Below, piece after piece: positions 53,837 to 63,176 of a stretch of DNA of 64,000 nt. A model generated the notes under the pieces. It ran no database searches. It saw nothing but the letters and a program-made list of their open reading frames with translations, and was not told where the DNA came from. Each line of letters opens with the position of its first letter. Position 1 is the stretch's first letter. A program made the position numbers and the translations under genes. Origin of the DNA: Chryseobacterium piscicola (GTDB lineage Bacteria; Bacteroidota; Bacteroidia; Flavobacteriales; Weeksellaceae). The DNA lies in assembly GCF_900156685.1 (NCBI RefSeq), contig NZ_FTOJ01000007.1, forward strand, positions 62,001 through 126,000, read 5' to 3'.

Positions 53837-54484
53837 TTATTTTCTGCGAAGAAAATTCACTCCGTCCCGCAAAGGTAAAATAAGATTATCAAAATCTTCG
53901 TCTCTTGCTGCCAAATCATTGAGTTCTTTGATGATTTGAGTAGATTTTTGTTTAGGGTTCTCATCTAAAACTTTCCCGTACCACAAAACATTATCAAATA
54001 AAACTACAGAGCCAGATTTTGTCTTAGGTTTAATCAACTGGAAATATTCCACATAATTTTCTTTATCAGCATCTATGAATATGAGATCAAAAACCTCCTC
54101 TGTATCTTTTAAAAATTCTTTAGCGTCTAGAATTTTAAAATCAATTTGGGAAGCAAATTCACTTTCATTGAAATATTTTTTGGGAAGATAAGCCAAGTCT
54201 TCGTTGATATCTAAAGTTGTAATTTTCCCATCAGAGGAGAGTCCTTCTGCAAGACACAAAGTTGCATACCCCGTAAAAGTTCCTATTTCTAAAATCTTTT
54301 TCGGACTTATCATTTTTGAGATGATACTTAAAAGCCTTCCCTGCTGATAACCGGAAATCATGTGCGGTTGGGTAGTTTTTTGATAAGTTTCTCTTCTCAA
54401 TTTTTTCATTAATTCAGGCTCTAGAGATGCATGATCTTCCAAATATCTATCCATCGTAATATCTACCTCTTCAAAATAACTCAT
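53837..54484 (-). CDS. SAM-dependent O-methyltransferase
   Basis: The start at 54484 (MSYFEEVDITMDRYLEDHAS) gives 215 residues; an upstream in-frame start at 54541 would overlap the divergent promoter region. The SAM-binding motif is KILEIGTFTGYATLCLAEGL and the metal/substrate region is DLIFIDADKENYVEYF then GSVVLFDNVLWYGKV, as in the class I catechol-type O-methyltransferase family. The substrate is unknown. It precedes the NlpC/P60 gene by 31 bp on the same strand. Confidence 0.88.
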   Translation of the reverse strand: MSYFEEVDITMDRYLEDHASLEPELMKKLRRETYQKTTQPHMISGYQQGRLLSIISKMISPKKILEIGTFTGYATLCLAEGLSSDGKITTLDINEDLAYLPKKYFNESEFASQIDFKILDAKEFLKDTEEVFDLIFIDADKENYVEYFQLIKPKTKSGSVVLFDNVLWYGKVLDENPKQKSTQIIKELNDLAARDEDFDNLILPLRDGVNFLRRK

Positions 54485-54561
54485 CTTATTTTTTTTTTCA
54501 AATGTATTAAATCTAAAAAACTCTTTATAAATCTCATACAAAAAATTTAGTTATAAAAATA

Positions 54562-54607
54562 CCGTAAAAATACGGATTGCACATTTCTAAAAACTCTTTT
54601 ACCTTTG
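54562..54607 (+). promoter_or_regulatory. Promoter of a short transcript with adjacent palindrome
   Basis: TTG at 54577-54579 and TACCTTTG at 54600-54607 are separated by 20 bp, a full match to the Bacteroidota promoter consensus. The small palindrome CCGTA-AAAA-TACGG (54562-54575) sits just upstream of the TTG. The expected transcript start is about 54613. Confidence 0.7.
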
Positions 54608-54647
54608 AAACATCGACGATATAGGTAAAAATACTGTATTTAAGGTG

Positions 54648-54737
54648 ATGAAAAAAAATAAAATTAGCTTGCAAGAGAACCTTCATTCAATTTTAAAATA
54701 CGTTTTCAAATTGATAGAACGAGAAAATGTTGTTTAA
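54648..54737 (+). CDS. Candidate small protein, 29 residues
   Basis: ATG at 54648 opens a 29-codon frame (MKKNKISLQENLHSILKYVF, then KLIERENVV) ending in TAA. It lies between a consensus promoter (54577-54607) and a terminator hairpin (54746-54776). Such a unit should make a transcript of about 165 nt. The peptide is basic and amphipathic. If not translated, the unit would be a small RNA. I recognise no family. Confidence 0.45.
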   Translation: MKKNKISLQENLHSILKYVFKLIERENVV

Positions 54738-54745
54738 CTAAATCG

Positions 54746-54776
54746 AAAAGATCCCGATGAAAATCGAGATCTTTTT
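54746..54776. terminator. Terminator hairpin between the small ORF and the OmpA gene
   Basis: AAAGATC-C-CGAT pairs with ATCG-A-GATCTTT, and a T run follows. It lies 8 bp after the small ORF on the plus strand and 20 bp after the OmpA gene on the minus strand. Confidence 0.75.
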
Positions 54777-54796
54777 GTTTTTATATAAAAGGGAAA

Positions 54797-55630
54797 TTAT
54801 TTCTTAGGAGCAATATCCATAAGCTTCATAAATTCATCCAGTTTTGGCATGATGATAATTTCTGTTCTTCTGTTTTCAGATCTACCAGAAACACTCATAT
54901 TGGTTGCTTTAGGATTGTATTCTGATCTACCACCTGCTGTAATTCTTGAAGGGTCTACACCAAATTGGGTTTGTAAAATTTTTGCAACCGAAGCTCCTCT
55001 TAAAGCAGAAAGATCCCAATTGTCTCTCGGCAAACTTGCAGAATTTAATGATACATTATCTGTATTACCTTCAATCAATACAGAATATTTATCGTAATCA
55101 TTAATTACTTTAGCTACCTTACCTAAAACATCTTGTGCTGCAGGCAATATGTTGTAATCACCAGTTTTATACAGCATTTTGTCTGATAATGATATCATTA
55201 CAACACCTTTTAATACTTTTATCTGAACATCCTGATCTGTCACATTATCCAAAGATCTCTTCAATTTGTTTGATAAAGCTAAATTTAAACTATCATTTTT
55301 AGAATTTGAAGCGATGAGCTGTTTGATGTATGAGTTGGAAGAGTTGATTTCCCCCACCAATTTATCAATATTAGCTGAGCTTTTTCCTGAGTTTGAAAGA
55401 CATGCATCCAGAGACGATTTCAGAGCATCGTGCTGGCTTTTCAATAAATTATTTTCGCTAGATAAACTTGCATTTTGAGATTTCAAGTCTTGAATTTCTC
55501 TTTGTCTTTCACCAATGTTTTCTATACATTGCTTGTAATTTGAGCTTAAAGCTTCGTACTGCTTTTTGCTGACACATGATGTCATCCCCAAAACTACGGT
55601 AGAAACTGCTAAGATTTTTAAAATTTTCAT
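54797..55630 (-). CDS. OmpA-family outer-membrane lipoprotein
   Basis: The start at 55630 (MKILKILAVSTVVLGMTSCVSKKQ) gives 277 residues with a lipoprotein signal; a longer frame from 55675 adds 15 residues. A coiled-coil-forming helical region (residues 25-120) precedes an OmpA-like peptidoglycan-binding domain. The motifs are EGNTDNVSLNS, WDLSALRGASVAKILQ and GGRSEYNPKATNMSVSGRSENRRTEI. It probably links the outer membrane to peptidoglycan. The gene has its own promoter region, divergent from tilS. Confidence 0.9.
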   Translation of the reverse strand: MKILKILAVSTVVLGMTSCVSKKQYEALSSNYKQCIENIGERQREIQDLKSQNASLSSENNLLKSQHDALKSSLDACLSNSGKSSANIDKLVGEINSSNSYIKQLIASNSKNDSLNLALSNKLKRSLDNVTDQDVQIKVLKGVVMISLSDKMLYKTGDYNILPAAQDVLGKVAKVINDYDKYSVLIEGNTDNVSLNSASLPRDNWDLSALRGASVAKILQTQFGVDPSRITAGGRSEYNPKATNMSVSGRSENRRTEIIIMPKLDEFMKLMDIAPKK

Positions 55631-55690
55631 AAACAATCTTTTTTTTAAGATAACGTCAAAGGTAAAAAAAAACAATTAAATAGTAAACGC

Positions 55691-55698
55691 TATCTTTG
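55691..55698 (+). promoter_or_regulatory. Promoter -7 element of tilS
   Basis: TATCTTTG lies 15 bp before ATG 55714. A frame extending upstream through a TTG at 55696 would begin inside this element and is unlikely. Confidence 0.5.
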
Positions 55699-55713
55699 TT
55701 TGGTAAAAACTAC

Positions 55714-57069
55714 ATGCAAATGCTGAGCCTAAAATCGGTACAATCTAAGCTTCAAAAATTAAATACTAACTCTAAAGGCCAGAAATATCTTTTAGCAGTA
55801 AGTGGCGGAGTAGATTCTATGGTATTGGCATTTATATTTACTAAATTACAGGATCTTGGGATTGAATTTCAGGTTGCCCATGTCAATTACAAACTTCGTG
55901 GAGAAGATTCGGAATTGGATCAGAAAATTGTGGAAGATTTTTGCGAAAATTTCAATATTAAATTTCACTTATATGAAGTTTCAGAAAAAGATAAAAAGCC
56001 TGAAAATTCTGTACAACTTTGGGCAAGAAATTTAAGATATAATTTCTTTAGAAAAATTCAGCACGAAAAAAAAATTGATTTTCTGGTAACGGCTCATCAC
56101 TTGAACGATCAACTTGAAACCTTTATTATTAATCTTTCAAAAGCGTCTGGAATAAAAGGCTTGAGCGGGATTCCGTTTACAGAAAATAAAATTCTACGCC
56201 CCCTTTTAGATTTCACCAAACAAGAAATTTATAATTTTGCTAAAGACAACGACATTGTATTTCGGGAAGATTTATCTAATAAAAAAAATGATTATCTGAG
56301 AAATAGAATCCGGAACGAAATCACTCCAAAATTACTGGAAACCAATTATCAATTTCTTCAGAATTTTAAAAAAAGTATTGATTACTTAAGCCAAGCCAAA
56401 AATTTTGTTGAGGAAAAAATAGCGGAAATTGAAAATCAAATTTCAACCTCAAATTCCTACCACATTATTTTGTCAAAAGAAAAATTGGCTACAGAATCTG
56501 ATTTTGTGAAATTTGAGATTTTAAAAAAATATGGTTTTAATAAACCTGAGGAAATCACAAAAATATTTTCAGCGGAAAATGGAAAATCTTTTTTTTCTGA
56601 AAACCATCAAATTATCATTAATAGAAACGACTTAATTATTCGTAAAAAATCTGATAATGAAAATATTAAGTCGAAAGAAATAATAATTATTGAAAATTTT
56701 GATTTTTCTAAAAACCAATTCACTATCAATCTCGAAGATATAATTGATAACTTTCGAAATTTCGAAACGGATCTCATTTGGAATTTTGATGTTGAAAAAT
56801 TGAAATTTCCAATTAAACTAAGAAAGCAGGAAGATGGTGACGAATTTTTCCCATCAGGATTTTCGGGGAAAAAGAAGGTTTCTAAGTTTTTTAGGGACGA
56901 AAAATTGTCTATTTTAGCGAGGCAAAAAATCTGGATCATTTGCGATGCCAATAATTCGGTTTTGGGAATTTTTCCTCTTCGTCAAGACAGGCGTTTTGCT
57001 GCAAACAAGAGTACTGAAAAGGTACTCACAATCTATAATAAAGTAAACAATCAAGAAAATAATTTTTAG
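55714..57069 (+). CDS. tilS: tRNA(Ile)-lysidine synthase
   Basis: This 451-residue enzyme modifies C34 of the tRNA-Ile CAU anticodon to lysidine so that it reads AUA. The PP-loop motif is AVSGGVDSMVLA near residue 30, followed by the family features TAHHLNDQLETFIINL and the KNDYLRNRIRNEI segment. The C-terminal substrate-binding domain contains IKLRKQEDGDEFFPSGFSGKKKVSKFFRDEK. Start at MQMLSLKSV (or 6 bp later at MLSL). It is divergent from the OmpA gene. Confidence 0.93.
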   Translation: MQMLSLKSVQSKLQKLNTNSKGQKYLLAVSGGVDSMVLAFIFTKLQDLGIEFQVAHVNYKLRGEDSELDQKIVEDFCENFNIKFHLYEVSEKDKKPENSVQLWARNLRYNFFRKIQHEKKIDFLVTAHHLNDQLETFIINLSKASGIKGLSGIPFTENKILRPLLDFTKQEIYNFAKDNDIVFREDLSNKKNDYLRNRIRNEITPKLLETNYQFLQNFKKSIDYLSQAKNFVEEKIAEIENQISTSNSYHIILSKEKLATESDFVKFEILKKYGFNKPEEITKIFSAENGKSFFSENHQIIINRNDLIIRKKSDNENIKSKEIIIIENFDFSKNQFTINLEDIIDNFRNFETDLIWNFDVEKLKFPIKLRKQEDGDEFFPSGFSGKKKVSKFFRDEKLSILARQKIWIICDANNSVLGIFPLRQDRRFAANKSTEKVLTIYNKVNNQENNF

Positions 57070-57127
57070 AAAGTTAATTAAATTTTAATTTTTAAATAAA
57101 AATTCTTGAAGTAAAAATTTAAGTAAA

Positions 57128-59191
57128 ATGAAATTCAGAAGTTGGTTTTTATTAACGCTGTTATTTTTATCTACAGCAATCAACGCGCAGATCAAAAACC
57201 CTGTAAAATTCAAATTTTCCATTAACGACCTTGGGAACAATCAGTATGAAGCTGTATTGAACGGAACCATTGAAAGCGGATGGCACATTTACTCAAGAGA
57301 CATCCCGGAAGATACGGGAATCCCTACTGAGTATAAAGTTACCGGGAAAAACATTGAGCTGATTGGCAAATTTGTAGAAACCGGAAAAAAACACACAGAG
57401 TTTTCTGAAGCTTTTGGTGGAACAATTGTCTACTATTCTGATGCCGCAGGTTTTAAGCAAAAATTCAAACTTAAAGACGGCACAAAACCAGCAGACGTTG
57501 TAGCCGAAATCATGTACCAAACATGTGACGACAGAGTTTGTCTAGCACCCAACACTTTAGAATTTAATCAAAAAATAACGCCAAAAGGGGCAACGGAAGT
57601 AATTGCTGATGATAAAACTGCTGAAAAAGATTCGTTAACGCCTATTGTTGATACTTTAGAAGAAACTGCTGCGACCAAAACTACAGTTGTTGCAACGCCA
57701 AAACTAGATCCTAAGCAACTCAAAATTCCCTCTATCAACATTGCAAAACCTCTTACAGATTGCGGAATAGGGAATAAACTAGAAACCAACTACTGGAAAA
57801 TCTTAATATTAGGCTTCGTTGGCGGCTTGATAGCTTTACTTACGCCTTGCGTTTTCCCAATGATCCCGTTAACGGTTTCTTTCTTTACAAAAGGAAATAA
57901 AAATCCTGCAAAAGGAAAAAGAGATGCATTCGTTTATGGGTTTTTCATCTTTCTTATTTTTGTATCATTAAGCATCCCTTTCCATTTAATAGATGGTATC
58001 GCAGGAAATATTTTCAATGAAATCTCCACCAATGTATGGTTGAATATTTTGTTTTTTATAGTATTCCTATTTTTCGCTGGAAGTTTCTTTGGGTATTACG
58101 ACATCACTTTACCTAGTTCTATTGCCAATAAATCTTCTAAAGCCGAAGAAGTTGGCGGAATGGTAGGTATTTTCTTCATGGCTCTTACCTTGGTTATCGT
58201 TTCTTTCTCTTGTACGGGTCCTATTTTGGGAGGTATTTTAGGGAGTATTTTAAGCGATAGCTCGGTGGATATTCCTACGGTTCTTACTTTTGCATTGGCA
58301 GGTTTTGGTCTTGCTTGGGCGATTGTCTTCGGACTACTTGCACTGTTCCCGCAAGCTTTGCAAAGCCTCCCAAAATCAGGCGGTTGGATGAATACCGTGA
58401 AAGTGGTTTTAGGTTTTATAGAATTGGCTTTAGCTTTAAAATTCTTGTCAAAAGCGGATCTTGTTTCTAAAACATTTTTGATTAAAAGAGAATTATTTAT
58501 CGCCATCTGGATTATTGTTGCAATTGGATTGGTAATCTATTTATTTGGATTGATAAGATTTCCGCACGATGATAAAAAACCAAAAATTTCTTTAACAAGA
58601 AAAATTCTTGGAGTTTTAGGAGTTGGGTTTATTATTTATTTGGTTCAAGGGCTTATTCCTTCAGAGCGACCAAAGCTTCAGCTTTTAAGTGGAATTTTAC
58701 CTCCTTTGAATGTTAGTTATTTTCATGACGAGAAAGACGGGATTTTGGGAATGCATCCTGAGCACGATTTCTTCAATGCGATTGAATTAGCCAAAAAAGA
58801 AAACAAACCTATTTTAATAGATTTCACCGGCTACGGTTGCGAAAACTGCCGTAAAATGGAAGAATTTGTATGGAGCGAACCAGATATTTTACCAATTCTA
58901 CAAAATGACGTGATTATTGCTTCTCTTTATGTAGACGACAAAGAAGAACTTCCAGAAGACCAAAAAACAAAAATTGAAATAAGTGAAGGGCAGGTAAAAA
59001 AGGTAAAAACAATTGGCGACAGATGGAGTTTATTTCAAACCATTAATTTCAATAACAATTCGCAGCCTCATTATGTACTTTTAACACCAGACGGAAAGGT
59101 AATTAATACGCCGGTTTCTGGATTTATGGAGAAAGAAGACTTCAAAAAATTCCTAGAATGTGGTGTGAGTTTTTACAAGAATAATAAATAA
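57128..59191 (+). CDS. dsbD: DsbD-like thiol:disulfide interchange protein
   Basis: This 687-residue membrane protein passes reducing power from cytoplasmic thioredoxin to the periplasm. A signal peptide (STAINAQ) is followed by a DsbD alpha-type domain with the cysteine pair TCDDRVCLAP. A polytopic segment (residues about 225-520) carries the functional cysteines in LTPCVFPMIP and SFSCTGPILGG. A C-terminal thioredoxin domain has CENC at about residue 570. Domain order and cysteines match DsbD; the standalone CcdA name would not fit. The terminator follows closely. Confidence 0.92.
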   Translation: MKFRSWFLLTLLFLSTAINAQIKNPVKFKFSINDLGNNQYEAVLNGTIESGWHIYSRDIPEDTGIPTEYKVTGKNIELIGKFVETGKKHTEFSEAFGGTIVYYSDAAGFKQKFKLKDGTKPADVVAEIMYQTCDDRVCLAPNTLEFNQKITPKGATEVIADDKTAEKDSLTPIVDTLEETAATKTTVVATPKLDPKQLKIPSINIAKPLTDCGIGNKLETNYWKILILGFVGGLIALLTPCVFPMIPLTVSFFTKGNKNPAKGKRDAFVYGFFIFLIFVSLSIPFHLIDGIAGNIFNEISTNVWLNILFFIVFLFFAGSFFGYYDITLPSSIANKSSKAEEVGGMVGIFFMALTLVIVSFSCTGPILGGILGSILSDSSVDIPTVLTFALAGFGLAWAIVFGLLALFPQALQSLPKSGGWMNTVKVVLGFIELALALKFLSKADLVSKTFLIKRELFIAIWIIVAIGLVIYLFGLIRFPHDDKKPKISLTRKILGVLGVGFIIYLVQGLIPSERPKLQLLSGILPPLNVSYFHDEKDGILGMHPEHDFFNAIELAKKENKPILIDFTGYGCENCRKMEEFVWSEPDILPILQNDVIIASLYVDDKEELPEDQKTKIEISEGQVKKVKTIGDRWSLFQTINFNNNSQPHYVLLTPDGKVINTPVSGFMEKEDFKKFLECGVSFYKNNK

Positions 59192-59222
59192 AATTTTCAC
59201 CCTATTTTTTTTAAAATAAAAT

Positions 59223-59256
59223 AAACTGCAAATAATTATACTTTGCAGTTTTTTTA
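59223..59256 (+). terminator. Terminator of dsbD
   Basis: AAACTGCAAA / TTTGCAGTTT with an AT loop and a T run lies about 32 bp after the stop codon. Confidence 0.85.
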
Positions 59257-59347
59257 TTATTCTTCGGAATAAAATGAATTTAAAAACAATAATAAAATAT
59301 AAAAACGGTTCATCTTTTGATGGTAAACACTAGAAAAATAAACACTT

Positions 59348-60130
59348 ATGCTTCATTTCGAAAAAACAGGAAACGGAAAAGAAACCTTGGTACTTCTCCA
59401 TGGATTTATGGAAAACAATACCATTTGGAATGATTTGGAAACATCTCTCTCAAATCAATTTTCTATTGTAAAAATTGATCTTCCTGGTCATGGGAAATCA
59501 GACATTCTAGCAGAGGTTCATACTATGGAAATGATGGCAGAAGAAGTGAATAAAGTATTGGAAAATGGAAATTTAAATACAATTCATTTGCTTGGCCATT
59601 CCATGGGAGGTTATGTTTCTTTGGCTTTTGCTGAGAAATATCCTGAAAAACTAAAAACACTTACACTCTTTTTTTCAACTTTTCTTGAAGATGATACTGA
59701 AAAAAAACAACAACGTACGAAAAGTTACAGAATCATAAAAGAAGCTTTCCCACATTATGCACGAGCCGGAATCCCTAATCTTTTCAACCCAAATGAAAGA
59801 GATGTTTTGGAGGGAAAAATAGAAACAGCTTTAGAAATTGCACTTTCTACAAATAATCTTGGAGCCTTGGCTTCTGTAAAGGGAATGGTGGCAAGAACAG
59901 ACAAAAAACATATTCTCGACAATCTAGATATTAAAATCCTAATAATTGCTGGGAAACACGACAACGCAGTAAAAACAGATGCAATACTCAAGAACCTTCC
60001 GGATAGAACCAATGTAAAATCTTATGTGCTAGATTGCGGCCACAACGGACATTGGGAAAAGCCTCAAATATGTGCAGAAATCATCAACACAGAATTATTG
60101 CATCACCTACCGAAAAACTTAGTTTTATGA
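59348..60130 (+). CDS. Alpha/beta hydrolase
   Basis: This 260-residue cytoplasmic hydrolase has the oxyanion motif LLHGFMENNTIW, the nucleophile elbow GHSMGGYVSLAF with the catalytic serine near residue 87, and a C-terminal histidine in LDCGHNGHWEKP. It is of the MenH/YbfF-like kind; the substrate cannot be told. Its stop overlaps the start of the next gene as ATGA, so the two are translationally coupled. Confidence 0.9.
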   Translation: MLHFEKTGNGKETLVLLHGFMENNTIWNDLETSLSNQFSIVKIDLPGHGKSDILAEVHTMEMMAEEVNKVLENGNLNTIHLLGHSMGGYVSLAFAEKYPEKLKTLTLFFSTFLEDDTEKKQQRTKSYRIIKEAFPHYARAGIPNLFNPNERDVLEGKIETALEIALSTNNLGALASVKGMVARTDKKHILDNLDIKILIIAGKHDNAVKTDAILKNLPDRTNVKSYVLDCGHNGHWEKPQICAEIINTELLHHLPKNLVL

Positions 60131-60963
60131 GATTGAAACCGCTCTTTTTTTTGTTAATTCTATTGCTAAGCAGTTGCAAAAAAGAAATCCCAACAAATTC
60201 TATTTCAAACAAAAAAAACTTGAGAAGAGAGACAAATTCAATCACAATTAATAAAAAAGATTCTGTAGAAACTAAATTAATCAAAAAAGAAAGATTTGAT
60301 TTTGAAACTGAACTTTGTAGTAATAAAGGTTATTTCGATTCAAATAAATATTCTCGCGAAGAAATTAAAGACACTTACAAACTATGGTTTCAGAGTGGGA
60401 GTATAGCAATGAGTACACCTTCAGTTTTCAAACTAGCAGATCTCTATAAAGTGCGCAGTGAAAAAGATTTAATTCTAAAAAAATTGGATGCAGATTTCTC
60501 TAAAAGCAAAAAGATTCTTGAAAATCTCACCATAGTCAACACTCTTTACTGGCAAGACATTAAAAACGCCTATTTGAAGGAACTAAAACAGAATTATAAA
60601 AAGCAAAAAATTCAGATCGAAAGCTACACCAACCCAGCTGTACTATTGAATAATTCTTTCACAAAAAACTGTAAGAATTTTGCTAGAGCTTTAAATGGTT
60701 CAGACGAAGAATTACTTAGTACATGGAGGAAGCTTCGAGAGGAAATGAGCAAGAAAAATGGCAATCCTGAGAAAATAATGAATGATTTTGAAAGTAATTC
60801 TCAATCTTCAGATTGGAAAGATTTTGCTACAATAGATTTGATAACATTTGGATGGGGTAACTGCGCCAACCAAGATATTGAAAGACCTTTACATGATGAA
60901 AAAATGAACAAGGAATTTGAATCTCTATTCATAAAAACCGATTCAGAATGTGACGAACCGTAA
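60127..60963 (+). CDS. Lipoprotein of unknown function
   Basis: The start at 60127 (MRLKPLFFLLILLLSSCKKE) gives 278 residues with an obvious lipoprotein signal; a longer in-frame start at 60034 lies inside the hydrolase gene. The mature part is lysine- and asparagine-rich, helical, with four later cysteines (ELCSNKG, KNCKNF, GNCANQ, SECDEP). I recognise no family. It shares ATGA with the preceding hydrolase gene and is followed after 34 bp by a patatin gene, probably one operon. Confidence 0.75.
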   Translation: MRLKPLFFLLILLLSSCKKEIPTNSISNKKNLRRETNSITINKKDSVETKLIKKERFDFETELCSNKGYFDSNKYSREEIKDTYKLWFQSGSIAMSTPSVFKLADLYKVRSEKDLILKKLDADFSKSKKILENLTIVNTLYWQDIKNAYLKELKQNYKKQKIQIESYTNPAVLLNNSFTKNCKNFARALNGSDEELLSTWRKLREEMSKKNGNPEKIMNDFESNSQSSDWKDFATIDLITFGWGNCANQDIERPLHDEKMNKEFESLFIKTDSECDEP

Positions 60964-60997
60964 AAATCTCGTATATTAGTTAAGCATAAATTTATTC

Positions 60998-61789
60998 ATG
61001 GGAGTAATGTCTTCAAATCATAAAAAACCAATCATTGGTCTTACATTGTCTGGTGGCGGAATGCGCGGGATAGCCCACATAGCCGTTCTCAAAGCACTCG
61101 AAGAATACAATCTAAAACCTGATATTATCTCCGGAACAAGTGCAGGTTCTATTATTGCAGCATTTTATTCTTTCGGTAAATCGCCAGATGAAATGATGGA
61201 GATTGTAAAACAGACCACATTTTTCTCAAGATCCTTTTTAAGACTTTCCAAAAACGGAATTTTTAGTTCAAATTTTATTTTAAAACTTTTCACCGATTAT
61301 TTCCCAAAAGATGATTTTAAAATCCTGAAAATTCCCATCTATGTTGCTACAACAGAACTTACACACGGAATTGTAGATTTCTTCTCTGAAGGTAACCTTT
61401 TTTTGCCACTTCTGGCTTCATCTAGTGTGCCTTTTGTTTTGCCTCCTGTAAAAATAGGTGACAAAATATATGTTGACGGTGGAGTCTTAGATAATTTACC
61501 TATTGAACCAATTATTGATAAATGTGATTTTTTAATCGCCTCCCACGTCAATTCAATAAGCTATGACAGTTTGGAGAAAATGAGTTTACTTAAAGAATTT
61601 GACAGAATTTTGCACCTTGCAATCGCCAAATCGGTCTATGCTAAAGTGAATTCCTGCAATATTTTTCTTGATCCTCCAAAAATGACAAAATTCAGTTTAT
61701 TCAATAAAAAATCTCTTGATATTATGTTTAAGGAGGTGTACGAATATACTTGTAATGAGCTTGAAAATAAAGGGTATAAAAAAATTTAG
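60998..61789 (+). CDS. Patatin-like phospholipase
   Basis: This 263-residue acyl hydrolase contains the oxyanion motif SGGGMRGIAHIAVLKALEE, the nucleophile motif GTSAGS with Ser48, and the catalytic aspartate in YVDGGVLDNLPIEP near residue 160. No signal peptide is seen, so it is probably cytoplasmic, or secreted without a signal. It belongs to the short RssA/YlbK-like bacterial group. It probably completes the operon of hydrolase, lipoprotein and patatin, suggesting a lipid-related role that is inference. Confidence 0.9.
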   Translation: MGVMSSNHKKPIIGLTLSGGGMRGIAHIAVLKALEEYNLKPDIISGTSAGSIIAAFYSFGKSPDEMMEIVKQTTFFSRSFLRLSKNGIFSSNFILKLFTDYFPKDDFKILKIPIYVATTELTHGIVDFFSEGNLFLPLLASSSVPFVLPPVKIGDKIYVDGGVLDNLPIEPIIDKCDFLIASHVNSISYDSLEKMSLLKEFDRILHLAIAKSVYAKVNSCNIFLDPPKMTKFSLFNKKSLDIMFKEVYEYTCNELENKGYKKI

Positions 61790-61853
61790 GATAAGATTGA
61801 GGTTGAGATTCGTATTTATGAATATCATCATAAAAACCATTCTTCAAAAAAAA

Positions 61854-61931
61854 TTAACCTAAATCAAACAATGGCAATTGAAGCCACACAAAAGCAGCAT
61901 CACCATCAATTTCACTAGGCTCAATTTTAAT
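61854..61931 (-). pseudogene. Possible C-terminal remnant of a lost gene
   Basis: On the minus strand 25 codons run open between two stops and read IKIEPSEIDGDAAFVWLQLP, then LFDLG. The composition is protein-like, unlike the AT-rich surroundings, but there is no start codon or upstream extension. It may be the tail of a deleted gene; chance is not excluded. Confidence 0.3.
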
Positions 61932-61957
61932 TTACAAAAATAAAAAACTGGTTGATT

Positions 61958-62989
61958 TTAAAACTCTTCTTCTACTACTCTCTTTTTGAAAACCTCTATA
62001 GTCTCCTGCAGATTATCATTTGACTTCCCTCCCGCTGCATTGATATGGCCACCACCGCTGAAATATTTTCTTGAAAACTGATTAACATCAATCGCATCTT
62101 TACTTCTAAAAGAAATTTTGATAAAATCCTCATACAAATCTTCCATAAAAAACGCAGCCATCTTTACTCCAAGAATACTGAGTCCGTAATTTACAAACCC
62201 TTCGGTATCACCTTTCTGAAAGCCATATTCTTTCAATTCATTTCTTGTAAGATAAAGTACCGCTACAGTTTCATTTACCACCTCTATCCTACCTAAAATC
62301 AGGGCTAAAAGTTGAAGACGTGTTATTGTATTTGTATCCCAAGTATTTGAAGTTATCAATGCAGGATCTGCTCCTTTCTCTATTAAATTTGCAACAATTC
62401 TATGGGTAGTAGCACTGGTAGAACGGAATCTAAAACCACCAGTATCAGTCATTATACCAGTATAAAGACAGTCTGCCACATCTTTATTAACCAGATTTTC
62501 ATCTCCCATCGCCTCGATAAAATGGTAAATCATCTGGCAAGTTGCAGGAATAACGGTATCTGAATAAACAAAATCAAAATTCTCTGGCTGCTGATGATGA
62601 TCTATTAAGATTTTCTTTGCAGTCGCTTTAGTAAGCCAATCACCTAGAATTCCAATTCTTGAAGGAGAATTAAAATCTAGACAAAAAATAACATCAGCCT
62701 CAAAAACCAAATCTGCGGCAACTTTCCTTTTGTATTCTGCAACAATATTTTTCTTTGCTTCTGGCATCCACTTAAGAAATTTAGGAAAATCATTTGGCAC
62801 TACCACCTCAGCAGAAATACCTTTTGCAGCAAGATAATGCTTTAAACCCAAACTAGAACCAATGGCGTCGCCATCCGGATTGTAATGCGTAAGAATAACA
62901 ATTTTGTTCTCAGGGATTAAAAGATTTTTGATTTCTAAAAGCTCTGTAGGTGTAAACATCGAAATATTTTTTGTTTTTTGAGTCTCCAA
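61958..62989 (-). CDS. nrnA: Bifunctional oligoribonuclease/PAP phosphatase NrnA
   Basis: This 343-residue DHH-superfamily phosphoesterase degrades nano-RNAs and dephosphorylates 3'-phosphoadenosine 5'-phosphate. The metal-binding motifs are THYNPDGDAIGSS, CLDFNSP, the DHH motif in LIDHHQQPENF, and TGIMTDTGGFRF. The C-terminal DHHA1 domain has FSGGGHINAAGG. The length is typical of NrnA. It is a single minus-strand gene convergent with the patatin gene and divergent from rpmH. Confidence 0.93.
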   Translation of the reverse strand: METQKTKNISMFTPTELLEIKNLLIPENKIVILTHYNPDGDAIGSSLGLKHYLAAKGISAEVVVPNDFPKFLKWMPEAKKNIVAEYKRKVAADLVFEADVIFCLDFNSPSRIGILGDWLTKATAKKILIDHHQQPENFDFVYSDTVIPATCQMIYHFIEAMGDENLVNKDVADCLYTGIMTDTGGFRFRSTSATTHRIVANLIEKGADPALITSNTWDTNTITRLQLLALILGRIEVVNETVAVLYLTRNELKEYGFQKGDTEGFVNYGLSILGVKMAAFFMEDLYEDFIKISFRSKDAIDVNQFSRKYFSGGGHINAAGGKSNDNLQETIEVFKKRVVEEEF

Positions 62990-63103
62990 AGATATATCTT
63001 TTTCGGAAACGTCTGATGAAAGAAATTTTTTTTACCTAAATTTGCAGGAAATAAAAGTCAGAAAAAGGAATCTGAAAATATTTTAAAAAAAACATTGTTT
63101 AGT

Positions 63104-63133
63104 TTGTAAAATATAAAATTTTACATATCTTTG
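63104..63133 (+). promoter_or_regulatory. Promoter of rpmH
   Basis: TTG at 63104-63106 and TATCTTTG at 63126-63133 are separated by 19 bp, a full consensus match. It lies 43 bp before the rpmH start. Confidence 0.7.
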
Positions 63134-63176
63134 CAACCTGAAAATTAATAGATAATTACGATTTAAACATATAGTA

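Noticed and set aside
60034..60126. Upstream start for the lipoprotein gene
   Set aside because: It would lie within the hydrolase gene and hide a perfect lipoprotein signal that begins at 60127.
61879..61920. A 14-codon frame with several histidines on the plus strand
   Set aside because: Too short, with no promoter or conservation evidence; the opposite-strand reading is more protein-like.
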